Part shown: piece by piece, positions 1 through 7,493 of the stretch
Layout: every line of letters begins with the position of its first letter
How positions within the stretch are numbered: position 1 is the stretch's first letter
NCBI RefSeq assembly: GCF_036263595.1
Contig: NZ_DATAGQ010000242.1
Location: forward strand, 1 to 64,000
DNA from: Geminicoccus sp036263595
Lineage (GTDB): Bacteria; Pseudomonadota; Alphaproteobacteria; Geminicoccales; Geminicoccaceae
Length of the DNA stretch: 64,000 nt
Direction of reading: 5' to 3'
The notes under the pieces: model-generated
The model's database searches: none
Told to the model about the DNA's origin: nothing
Seen by the model: the letters and a program-made list of their open reading frames with translations, nothing else
Made by a program: the position numbers and the translations under genes

Positions 1-110
1 GTGCACCTGAAACACGTTCTTCGCTACATCGAGGCCAATCCGGACCACTTGCATCGCCAATCTCCATTGGGCGGAACTGCTCTTATTGCGCTCGGAAGGT
101 CAGCAACGGG
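1..110 (+). pseudogene. Possible remnant of a REP-associated (Y1/IS200-like) transposase
   Basis: Frame 1 at the window edge reads HLKHVLRYIEANP. It resembles the conserved HLLxVLRYVExNP segment near the C terminus of REP-associated tyrosine transposases. The similarity stops after the NP and no catalytic HUH or Tyr motif is inside the window. It precedes a headless MFS gene, so it could be the piece that truncated that gene. This rests on one short motif and could be chance. Confidence 0.22.
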
Positions 111-1082
111 AGCAGAGGGCGTCCACCCCATTTCGACTGGCTTGGCCTGCTGGCCATGGCAGCCTTCCTGGGCTCCATGGAGTATGTCTTTGACGAAGGC
201 CCCCGCTGGGACTGGCTGGAGGACGAGACGGTCCGCTATGCCTTCGTCATGGCCGTGGCAGCCGGCATCTTCTTTTTCTGGCGGGTGCTCAGCTACCGCC
301 AGCCGATCGTCGATCTGTGGGCGTTCCGCGATCGCAACTTCGCGATCGGCTGCACGCTGAGCTTCGTGCTGGGGATCGGCCTGTATGGCTCGGTCTATCT
401 GCTGCCACTCTTCCTGGGCAGCGTGCGTGGCTATAACGCCTTGCAGATCGGTCAGATCATGTTCGTGACCGGCCTGTTCCAGTTCATGTCGGCACCGATC
501 GCGGGCATTCTCAGCAAGAAGCTGGAGCCGCGCCTCATGCTGGCGCTGGGCCTCTCCTTGTTCGGCCTCGGCGTCTATCTCAATCACTTCGTGACCAACC
601 AGAGTTCATTGGGTGAACTCTTCCTGCCGCAGGCGATCCGCGGCGTGTCCTTGATGCTTTGCTTCCTGCCGATCAACACCCTCGCCCTCGGCACCCTGCC
701 ACCGGACAAGATCAAGAACGCGTCGGGCCTCTACAACCTCATGCGCAACCTGGGCGGAGCCATCGGCCTCGCGATGATCAATACAGTGATCGATCATCGC
801 ATGGCCCATCACATGCGCCATCTCCTCGACCAGCTGACGCTATCCCGCAACGTGGTCACCTCGACGCTCGACGCGATGAGCGGCCGGTTCGCCGATCTGC
901 TCACGACCGATCCCGACAAGGCGGCCCTCCGCTCGCTGATCGGGATGGCCCAGCAGGAGGCGAGCGTGCTCACCTATGCAGATGCCTTCCTGCTGATGTC
1001 GTTCGTGTTCTTCGCGGCCCTGCTGCTCATGCCGCTCGTGCATCGGCCCAAAGCCGCCGGAGCGCCGGCCGAGGCGCACTAG
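3..1082 (+). CDS. MFS transporter of the DHA2 (EmrB/QacA) family, C-terminal part only
   Basis: Recognisable protein begins at about base 132 with FDWLGLLAM and runs to the stop at 1082. It covers roughly the second half of a 14-helix DHA2 drug:H+ antiporter: a loop with EYVFDEGPRWDW, several hydrophobic helices, and the typical NASGLYNLMRNLGGAIGLAM segment (around 715-780) of EmrB-type exporters. Such proteins export hydrophobic drugs through the inner membrane, usually with a membrane-fusion partner. The frame stays open to the window edge, but the first 130 bases do not read like an MFS protein in any frame. The gene therefore looks 5'-truncated or rearranged, although its true 5' end lies outside the window. 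It is convergent with the binding-protein gene at 1108. Confidence 0.75.
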   Translation, partial: APETRSSLHRGQSGPLASPISIGRNCSYCARKVSNGSRGRPPHFDWLGLLAMAAFLGSMEYVFDEGPRWDWLEDETVRYAFVMAVAAGIFFFWRVLSYRQPIVDLWAFRDRNFAIGCTLSFVLGIGLYGSVYLLPLFLGSVRGYNALQIGQIMFVTGLFQFMSAPIAGILSKKLEPRLMLALGLSLFGLGVYLNHFVTNQSSLGELFLPQAIRGVSLMLCFLPINTLALGTLPPDKIKNASGLYNLMRNLGGAIGLAMINTVIDHRMAHHMRHLLDQLTLSRNVVTSTLDAMSGRFADLLTTDPDKAALRSLIGMAQQEASVLTYADAFLLMSFVFFAALLLMPLVHRPKAAGAPAEAH

Positions 1083-1107
1083 CGGCATACCAGAGGTCGG
1101 GCCGAGA

Positions 1108-1887
1108 TCAGTTCCCGTAGGGATCGAAGCTGAAGTACTTCTTGGCGATCGTCATGTAGGTGCCGTCGTTGCGCATCGACACGATCGCCTCGTCGACCTT
1201 GACCTTCAGGTCGGGATCATGACGGGGAACGATCACGCCGATACCTTCGCCGAACCAGCGGCGATCGTTGTAGGGCGGGCCGGTGAACTCCAGCTTCTTG
1301 CCGTGCTTACCCTTGATCGCCGTCTGCTGCAGCGACCATGCATCGGCCAGGATCACATCGACCTTCTTGTTGACCAGGGCCTGCACCATCTCGGGCAAGG
1401 TCGTGTACCGCTCGATCGTCGCGACCTCGGTGAACTGGGACGTCACGAACTGGTCGTGGGTCGTCTTCGCCTGGACGCCGATCGTCTTTCCCCGCAACGA
1501 CTTCCAAATACCCTCAACCTCATCGCCTTTGCGACGAAGGAACATGGCAGGCGTGTGATAGTAACGCTCGCTGAACATGATGCCGCGACGGCGGCGTCCG
1601 TCAGTGATCGAGGTGGATGCCACGACCATGTCGGCTCTGCGCTTGTTCACGGCGTCCAGAATCTGGTCCCAGGTCACCTGCACCTTGGTGCATTTCACCT
1701 TCAGGCGCTTGCAGATCTCATCGGCCATGTCGATGTCAAACCCTGACAGCTTTCCCTTCTTGTCGACGGTACTGTAGGGAGGATAGCTGCCGTCCACGGC
1801 GATCTTCAGGTTCTGGGTGGCGGCGTGAGACAAGGCCGGCAGGGCCATGACGAAGGCAATGGCGATCGCGGACAATCGATAGCGCAT
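1108..1887 (-). CDS. Polar amino-acid ABC transporter, periplasmic substrate-binding protein
   Basis: 259-residue family 3 solute-binding protein (HisJ/ArtJ/GlnH class). A signal peptide (MRYRLSAIAIAFVMALPALSHA) with a likely cut after SHA is followed by the usual opening LKIAVDGSYPPYSTVDKKG and then FDIDMADEICKRLKVKC. This identifies a periplasmic binder of a polar amino acid; the ligand cannot be read from sequence. The start at 1887 was chosen because it puts the signal peptide at the N terminus; the frame stays open a further 96 bases upstream. It lies 58 bases downstream of the ATPase gene on the same strand. No permease gene lies beside either of them. Confidence 0.9.
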   Translation of the reverse strand: MRYRLSAIAIAFVMALPALSHAATQNLKIAVDGSYPPYSTVDKKGKLSGFDIDMADEICKRLKVKCTKVQVTWDQILDAVNKRRADMVVASTSITDGRRRRGIMFSERYYHTPAMFLRRKGDEVEGIWKSLRGKTIGVQAKTTHDQFVTSQFTEVATIERYTTLPEMVQALVNKKVDVILADAWSLQQTAIKGKHGKKLEFTGPPYNDRRWFGEGIGVIVPRHDPDLKVKVDEAIVSMRNDGTYMTIAKKYFSFDPYGN

Positions 1888-1945
1888 GGTTAGGGAACCC
1901 GTTGACGGATGAGCATCGCACGGATGCCCCGCCGTCCCACGCTGG

Positions 1946-2725
1946 TCAACCCTTGAGATTGCCTGAGAGGAACTGTCGTACACGCTCGGAGCGAGGCGCC
2001 CCGAAGAAGGAGGATGGCGGACCCTGCTCCTCGATCCTGCCCATGTGCAGAAAGATCACGTCGCTCGCGACCTCACGTGCGAAGCCCATCTCGTGGGTGA
2101 CCACGATCATGGTGCGACCCTCCATCGCGAGGTCACGCATGACCTTCAGGACCTCGCCTACCAGTTCCGGGTCCAGCGCTGAGGTAGGCTCGTCGAACAA
2201 CAGCACGTCCGGCTCCATCGTCAGCGCCCGGGCGATCGCCGCACGCTGCTGCTGACCACCGGAGAGGTGCGAGGGATAGGCGTCACGCTTATCCCAGATG
2301 CCGACCTTGTTCAGGAGCGCCTCCGCCCGGGCCATGGCCTCCTTGCGTGGCAGCTTGAGCACGTGGATCGGCGCCTCGATCACGTTGTCGAGGATGGACA
2401 TGTGGGACCAGAGGTTGAACTGCTGGAACACCATGCCGAGCCGTGTGCGCAGCCGTTCCACCTGACGACGGTCGGTCGACCGCAGCTTGCCGGTCTTGTC
2501 GGCCACCAGGCTGATCTCCTCGCCGCCGACGATGATCCGGCCGGAATCCGGCATCTCGAGGAGGTTCAGGCAGCGCAGGAAGGTGCTCTTGCCCGAACCT
2601 GACGATCCGAGCATGGCGATCACGTCGCCCTTGTTGGCCCGAACCGAGACGCCCTTGAGGACTTCCAGCGCCCCGAACGTCTTGTGGATGTCCTGCGCGA
2701 CGAGGGCTTGGTGCGATTCGCTCAT
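1946..2725 (-). CDS. Polar amino-acid ABC transporter, ATP-binding protein (HisP/GlnQ type)
   Basis: 259-residue cytoplasmic ATPase with the full ABC set: Walker A GSSGSGKST, Q-loop FQQFNLWSHM, signature LSGGQQQR, Walker B LLFDEPTSALDPELVGEV and H-loop VTHEMGFAREV. Length and the FNLWSHM Q-loop fit the polar amino-acid uptake family. The start at 2725 (MSESHQALVAQDIHKTFG) is preferred over an upstream in-frame ATG at 2779, whose extra 18 residues are not family-like. It is presumably co-transcribed with the downstream binding protein, but HisQ/HisM-type permeases are absent on both sides. The pump must use permeases encoded elsewhere, or the locus has lost them. Confidence 0.93.
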   Translation of the reverse strand: MSESHQALVAQDIHKTFGALEVLKGVSVRANKGDVIAMLGSSGSGKSTFLRCLNLLEMPDSGRIIVGGEEISLVADKTGKLRSTDRRQVERLRTRLGMVFQQFNLWSHMSILDNVIEAPIHVLKLPRKEAMARAEALLNKVGIWDKRDAYPSHLSGGQQQRAAIARALTMEPDVLLFDEPTSALDPELVGEVLKVMRDLAMEGRTMIVVTHEMGFAREVASDVIFLHMGRIEEQGPPSSFFGAPRSERVRQFLSGNLKG

Positions 2726-2979
2726 CGGCGAGGGGCCGGCTCCTGGTTTCAGGGTGAAGCGTGAGGGGCGCCCGGACATGCGTCAAGCCGTTCCGTCCTT
2801 GGGATTCGCACAACGATCTGTACTTCCATCACGAAGAACTTTCTCCATCCTCTAGCCGTACAATCTATGATCCGCCATCGTCGGCACACGCAGCAAACCG
2901 GTTCCATGGAGGCCGGAAGGCGGGATGTCGGGCGTACCGGCCAGGCGGAGATCAGGTCGGCCGAGAGAGGAGATGCTTC

Positions 2980-3675
2980 ATGACGTACAGCTTGCCGCAA
3001 AAATTGCTCGCAGAGTTCATTGGCACGTTTGCACTGATCTTCATCGGCGCCGGAGCAGGCGCGGTGATCGGGGGCGGCACGGGAGGCTTCGCCGGCATCA
3101 TCGCGATTGCCTTTGCGCACGGCCTTGTCATCCTGACCTTCGCCTATGCCTATGGCGCCATTTCCGGCGGCCACTTCAACCCTGCCGTGACGGTCGGCCT
3201 GCTCACCGCCGGCGAAATCAGCGTATCCGACGCGGTCGCCTATATCGTCTCCCAGCTGCTGGGCGGCATTGTCGGCGGGCTTCTGCTGCTCATGGTCCTG
3301 GGTGGCGCCGAGACGGGTCTCGGCAAGCCTGGGCTGTTCTCCGGCCAGATCGGCACCGTGACCGTCACGGTGAGCTGGTTCGCGGGCTTCGTGATCGAAG
3401 CAGTTCTCGCGTTCTTCCTGGTCAACACCATCCTGAATACGGCCGTGGCTGGCCGTGGGGGCGACCTGGCGCCGGTCGCCATCGGCTTCACGCTGGTGCT
3501 GAACATCATCACGGGCGGAATGCTCACCGGTGCGGCCTTCAACCCCGCCCGGGCGCTGGGACCGATGGTAGCGACCGGCGACTTTTCGAACTTCATCCTC
3601 TACATGATCGCCCCGCTGGTGGGTGCCGTCGTCGCCGCTCTTCTGTACAAGGGCGTGTTCAGCCCGAAGCGCTGA
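2980..3675 (+). CDS. MIP-family aquaporin / glycerol facilitator-like channel
   Basis: 231-residue inner-membrane channel with six membrane segments and the two half-helix signatures: NPA at 67-69 (HFNPAVT) and NPAR at 188-191 (AFNPARALGP). The conserved N-terminal AEFIGTFALIFIGAG is present. The loop after the second NPA lacks the Asp insertion of classical glycerol facilitators, so water or small neutral solutes are more likely; this is inference. The ATG at 2980 has a GAGAGGAG ribosome-binding site about 8 bases upstream. It is divergent from the amino-acid ABC genes across about 250 bases and convergent with the adenylate cyclase gene, leaving a 7-base gap. Confidence 0.93.
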   Translation: MTYSLPQKLLAEFIGTFALIFIGAGAGAVIGGGTGGFAGIIAIAFAHGLVILTFAYAYGAISGGHFNPAVTVGLLTAGEISVSDAVAYIVSQLLGGIVGGLLLLMVLGGAETGLGKPGLFSGQIGTVTVTVSWFAGFVIEAVLAFFLVNTILNTAVAGRGGDLAPVAIGFTLVLNIITGGMLTGAAFNPARALGPMVATGDFSNFILYMIAPLVGAVVAALLYKGVFSPKR

Positions 3676-3682
3676 TCCGGCG

Positions 3683-5365
3683 TCAGGATACTGCCAACTT
3701 GCGATCCAGCTCGGCCAGCCGAGGGACCGCCACGACCTGGAGGGACCTCTGCCGGCCGCGCACCTCGAACAGCGTCGGCTCGAACGGCGGCTCGATTCCG
3801 GCCAGGCGAAAAACGTCGGCCGAAATCACCGCTTCGGCGCCGAATTCCTTGCAGGCTGTTTCCAGCCGGCTCGCAACATTCACGACGTCGCCGATCACGG
3901 TCAGGCCGATCGTCTGTCCCCAGCCCAACTCGCCCAGGATGACGTTACCCGCATGGAGCCCGACCCCCAGGCGCAACGGCTCCTTGAGCTCTCCTCGCAT
4001 CTCGGCCGAGATCCGCTCGAGACCGACCGAGATCGCCTTGGCTGCATTCAGGGCCGCCCGCGCCCCGGCCTCAGGGCCGTCATCCAGACCGAACAGGGCC
4101 ATGACCCCGTCGCCGATGAACTTGTCGACGCGGCCTCCCATCCGCTCGACCACCTGGCCCGACAGGGCGAACCAGCGGTTCAGGAGAAAGACGACGTCGT
4201 AGGGCAGATGCTGCTCGGAGATGCGGGTGAACCCCCGCAGGTCGGCGAACATGACGACCAGTTCGCGCTCCGTGCCCTGGCCAGGATCCATTGGCCGCCG
4301 GACCTCGTCGGCCGCTCGATCGACGGCGACGAGTGGGGTGACCTGCAGGGTATGGGTTGGCCGGATCTGGCAGGCGAGGCGAACATCGGGCTGGGCCTGG
4401 ATCCGAGCTAGCACCCGGGCTTCCGATCCGGATGGGCCGGACAGTCGCTCAAGCCCGCGTGAGACCCTGACGCGGCAGGTCGAGCAGCGTCCGCGGCCGC
4501 CGCAGACCGACGCATGGGGAAGCCGTGCCGACCGGGCTGCCTCGAGGACAGTGGAACCCTTGGGCACCCGCACGATCCGGTGGTTCGGGAACTCGATCTC
4601 GACCGAACCGGTGCGGGCGATGACGATGCGCCGCCCGAGCCTGTAGAGCGCGGCGATCGCGATCAGCCCGTAGAAGGCCAGGAGGAGGTGATCCTCCAGC
4701 CGATAGATCCAGGCGCGCTCGGCATTGCCGCCCCAGTTCTGGACCTGCCGCAGGCCAGCGATCCAGGCAGGATCGGCCTGGGCGCGTGCGGCCACTTCCC
4801 GCGCACCTTCGAGCATGCCGAAGAAGGCCAGCGTCGGGAGCAGCACGGCGAGGGTCAGGAAGATTGGCTTCGCCTGGCCGTACCAACGCTCCAGTTTCAG
4901 CCAATGATGCACGCCGATGCAGCCATGGACCCAGACGACCAGCAGCAGTTCCGTCTGCCGCTGGATGCCGCCCGGCCAGAGCAGATTGAGCAGATAGGCG
5001 TAGCTGTCATCCAGGCCCTGGACATAATGCAGCACACCGGTGCCCAGCACGTGAATGGTCAGATAGTAGGGGATGATCAGGCCCGATGCGATCTGCAGCC
5101 AGTCACCCGCCGATATGCGCAGCGTCCGACGCTGCCAGACCTTGCGCAGACCCAGCACCGGATGCACCAGGAAGGCACCGAACAGGATCCATTCGAGCGG
5201 CGAGCGCCACACCGCCAGGAAGACCACCCGCCCCAGTTCCATCGCTTCGAGGGATACCAGCCCCAGCGCGTGGTTCATCAGGTGCGTCAACGTGAACAGG
5301 AACAGGACGAGCCCCGAATAGAGGCGCAGGCGGCCGGGTTCGATCAGCGCCGAGGTGCGTGCCAT
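3683..5365 (-). CDS. Membrane adenylate cyclase with b-type-cytochrome-like anchor and [2Fe-2S] ferredoxin domain
   Basis: 560-residue three-part protein. Residues 15-245 hold about six membrane segments with several helix-embedded His (28, 32, 68, 105, 148, 153), resembling the SdhC/FrdC-type cytochrome anchors of quinone-responsive cyclases. Residues 255-345 form a plant-type [2Fe-2S] ferredoxin domain with Cys288, Cys294, Cys297 and Cys332 (CX5CX2C...C). Residues 365-545 form a class III cyclase with metal-binding Asp375 (FADLRGFT) and Asp419, purine-selecting Lys415 (DKFIGDG) and Asp493, and transition-state Asn496 and Arg500. The Lys/Asp pair predicts ATP as substrate and cAMP as product. 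The anchor and cluster suggest cAMP synthesis responds to the quinone or cytoplasmic redox state. It is divergent from hutI, with 73 bases between them. Confidence 0.92.
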   Translation of the reverse strand: MARTSALIEPGRLRLYSGLVLFLFTLTHLMNHALGLVSLEAMELGRVVFLAVWRSPLEWILFGAFLVHPVLGLRKVWQRRTLRISAGDWLQIASGLIIPYYLTIHVLGTGVLHYVQGLDDSYAYLLNLLWPGGIQRQTELLLVVWVHGCIGVHHWLKLERWYGQAKPIFLTLAVLLPTLAFFGMLEGAREVAARAQADPAWIAGLRQVQNWGGNAERAWIYRLEDHLLLAFYGLIAIAALYRLGRRIVIARTGSVEIEFPNHRIVRVPKGSTVLEAARSARLPHASVCGGRGRCSTCRVRVSRGLERLSGPSGSEARVLARIQAQPDVRLACQIRPTHTLQVTPLVAVDRAADEVRRPMDPGQGTERELVVMFADLRGFTRISEQHLPYDVVFLLNRWFALSGQVVERMGGRVDKFIGDGVMALFGLDDGPEAGARAALNAAKAISVGLERISAEMRGELKEPLRLGVGLHAGNVILGELGWGQTIGLTVIGDVVNVASRLETACKEFGAEAVISADVFRLAGIEPPFEPTLFEVRGRQRSLQVVAVPRLAELDRKLAVS

Positions 5366-5438
5366 CTTCGTGCCCGCTTTGGCCAGCTTGTCGTCTTCCT
5401 GCTACGAGAGTGCGCACGCAGCGATCAGGGAACGACCC

Positions 5439-6677
5439 ATGGACCACTTCGATCGTATATGGGTCAACGTCCATCTTGCGACGATGACGCCGGACGCAAC
5501 AGAGCGTGGTGAAATACGGGACGGTGCCCTGGCGGTCCGGGACGGCAGGATCGCCTGGATCGGTCGTCGCGCGGATCTTCCCGACATGCCAGTCATGGAG
5601 GTGCATGATGGCGCCGGGGCATGGCTGCTGCCAGGCCTGATCGACTGCCACACCCATGCCGTGTTCGCGGGCGACCGTTGCGGCGAATTCGAGGAGCGGC
5701 TCGAAGGCGTGCCCTATGTGGACATCGCCAGGCGCGGCGGTGGCATCCGGCGCACGGTCGAGGCCACGCGGGCAGCCGACCTTGAAGCCCTGGTCGCCCT
5801 CGCCCGCCCGCGTCTCGCACGCCTTCTGGCCGAGGGTGTCACCACTGTCGAGATCAAGTCCGGCTATGGCCTGGAGACCCAGGCGGAGCTGCGGATGCTG
5901 CGGGCGGCACGAGCACTTCAGCGGGCGGCCGACATGTCGGTGGTGACCAGCTTCCTGGGCGCGCATGCCTTCCCGGTCGATCTGCCACGCGCCGACTATG
6001 TGGATCTGGTCTGCGGGCCGATGCTCGACGCCGTGGCGGCCGAGGGCCTGGCCGACGCGGTCGACGGCTTTTGCGAGGGCATCGCCTTCTCGCCCGCCGA
6101 GACCGAACGGGTGTTTCAGGCGGCCAGGGCCAAGGGTCTTCCGGTGAAGCTGCACGCCGACCAGCTGTCCGACACGGGCGGCGCCGCGCTGGCGGCCCGC
6201 TTCGGCGCCCTGTCCTGCGATCACCTCGAGTATACGAGCGAGGCTGGCGTGCGTGCGATGGCAGAAGCCGGCACGGTCGCGGTGGTCCTGCCTGGTGCCT
6301 TCTACATGCTCCGCGAAAAGCAGTTGCCGCCGATCGACCTGTTCCGCCGGCACGGGGTGCCGATGGCCGTGGCCACGGATGCCAACCCCGGCAGCTCGCC
6401 GATGCTCTCGCCACTCCTCGCCATGAACATGGCCTGCATCCTGTTCGGTCTCACGCCCTACGAGGCGCTCCAGGGTATGACGGTCTATGCGGCGCGTGCG
6501 CTGGGCCTCGAGAAGGACCGTGGCACGCTCGAGGTGGGCAAGCGGGCCGACCTCACCCTGTGGCGGATCAGCAGGCCAGCGGAGCTTTGCTACTGGCTGG
6601 GCTTCGGGGACAGGCTGCTGGTCGAGCGGGTTGTGGCCGGCAGGCCTTCAGCCGCCACCCGGCGCGGGCTTGGCTGA
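5439..6677 (+). CDS. hutI: Imidazolonepropionase
   Basis: 412-residue amidohydrolase opening the imidazolone ring to N-formimino-L-glutamate in histidine degradation (EC 3.5.2.7). Diagnostic segments: LPGLIDCHTHAVFAGDR with metal ligands His71 and His73, the IKSGYGLETQAELRML loop, KLHADQLSDTGGA, CDHLEYTSE and ATDANPGSSP with the metal-site Asp. Length matches the family (about 400). The ATG at 5439 has AGGGA just upstream and skips a non-homologous 28-residue extension. It stands alone: no hutU, hutH, hutG or hutC is in the window. Its 3' end overlaps the convergent glutathione peroxidase gene by 30 bases. Confidence 0.95.
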   Translation: MDHFDRIWVNVHLATMTPDATERGEIRDGALAVRDGRIAWIGRRADLPDMPVMEVHDGAGAWLLPGLIDCHTHAVFAGDRCGEFEERLEGVPYVDIARRGGGIRRTVEATRAADLEALVALARPRLARLLAEGVTTVEIKSGYGLETQAELRMLRAARALQRAADMSVVTSFLGAHAFPVDLPRADYVDLVCGPMLDAVAAEGLADAVDGFCEGIAFSPAETERVFQAARAKGLPVKLHADQLSDTGGAALAARFGALSCDHLEYTSEAGVRAMAEAGTVAVVLPGAFYMLREKQLPPIDLFRRHGVPMAVATDANPGSSPMLSPLLAMNMACILFGLTPYEALQGMTVYAARALGLEKDRGTLEVGKRADLTLWRISRPAELCYWLGFGDRLLVERVVAGRPSAATRRGLG

Positions 6678-7232
6678 CGCCTGCAGGGCCTGGTCGATCG
6701 CGGCAGTGATGGACGGGTCGTCCGGCTCAGTGCGGCTGCCCCAGGCTCCGCGCGGCAGACCGTCCGGTCCGATCAGGATCTTGTGGAAGTTCCACCTGGG
6801 CTCCGCCTCCGGCCCCAGCGTGGCGACGAGCCAGCGGTAGAGCGGATGGGCGTCCGTGCCACGGACATGCTCCTTTTCGGTCATCGGGAAGTCGATGGCG
6901 AAGTTGACCTCGCAGAACTCCTTGATCTCGCCGCTGGTACCGTACTCCTGCCCGCCGAAGTCGCCCGACGGGACGCCCAGCACGACCAGGCCGCGCTCCC
7001 TGTTCTGTTCCCAGACCGCCTGCAGCCCCTCGTACTGGTAGGTGAAGCCGCACATCGACGCCGTGTTGACCAGCAGGACCGGCCGTCCCGCGAACTCCTG
7101 CAGCGGCAGCGCCCCGCCTTCGATCCGGGTCAGGGAGAAGTCCCAGGCCGTCTTTTCGGCAGCGGCGGCCGGCGAAAGCATCGCCAGGAGCAGCAGGGCT
7201 GCAGCCGGGATCAACGAAGAGTTGCTTGCCAT
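6648..7232 (-). CDS. Glutathione peroxidase family protein, predicted periplasmic
   Basis: 194-residue thiol peroxidase. An N-terminal hydrophobic stretch ending PAAAA predicts export, whereas most bacterial members are cytosolic. The catalytic set is visible: Cys61 (NTASMCGFTYQYEGLQ, Cys in place of selenocysteine), Gln95 in DFGGQEYG, and Trp147-Asn148 in RWNFHKIL. It would reduce hydrogen or organic peroxides, probably through a thioredoxin-like donor. The start at 7232 was chosen because longer frames upstream give no family-like sequence. The 3' end overlaps hutI by 30 bases in convergent orientation. A 56-residue membrane protein gene lies 29 bases upstream on the same strand. Confidence 0.9.
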   Translation of the reverse strand: MASNSSLIPAAALLLLAMLSPAAAAEKTAWDFSLTRIEGGALPLQEFAGRPVLLVNTASMCGFTYQYEGLQAVWEQNRERGLVVLGVPSGDFGGQEYGTSGEIKEFCEVNFAIDFPMTEKEHVRGTDAHPLYRWLVATLGPEAEPRWNFHKILIGPDGLPRGAWGSRTEPDDPSITAAIDQALQASAKPAPGGG

Positions 7233-7261
7233 GGCGAGTGTCCTTGTTGCGGCTGTCCCAC

Positions 7262-7432
7262 CTATCCTACGGCGAACGCGACCAGGGCGATGCCGATTCC
7301 GACCACAATCAGGCCGAACGCCAGCTTGGCGCTCCGTTCGCGCATGGCCGGGCTCATGCGGAAGACCGCAGGCGCCAGCCAAACCAGGATGGCCAGGGAT
7401 GCGATGACCGGGAAGACCTGCTCGTAACCCAT
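7262..7432 (-). CDS. Small two-helix membrane protein, unknown function
   Basis: 56 residues with two hydrophobic helices (about 7-24 and 37-55) joined by a short basic loop MSPAMRERSAK. The N terminus would be MGYEQVFPVIAS. Codon third positions are GC-rich as in neighbouring genes. It sits 29 bases upstream of the glutathione peroxidase on the same strand and could be co-transcribed with it. No family is recognised. An upstream in-frame ATG (7504) would add 24 charged residues overlapping the divergent glycosyltransferase start, so the shorter start is preferred. Confidence 0.55.
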   Translation of the reverse strand: MGYEQVFPVIASLAILVWLAPAVFRMSPAMRERSAKLAFGLIVVGIGIALVAFAVG

Positions 7433-7493
7433 CCGCGCGCCCGCTCTTGACGTCTCCCCCGCATGTCGCTCCGAAGAGGGCTGGGGGCAAGGC

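Noticed and set aside
24..587. Long minus-strand open frame across the MFS gene, and similar long antisense frames elsewhere
   Set aside because: These are His/Arg/Gln/Asp-rich shadow frames of real genes on the other strand in GC-rich DNA; none has domain motifs or a ribosome-binding site.
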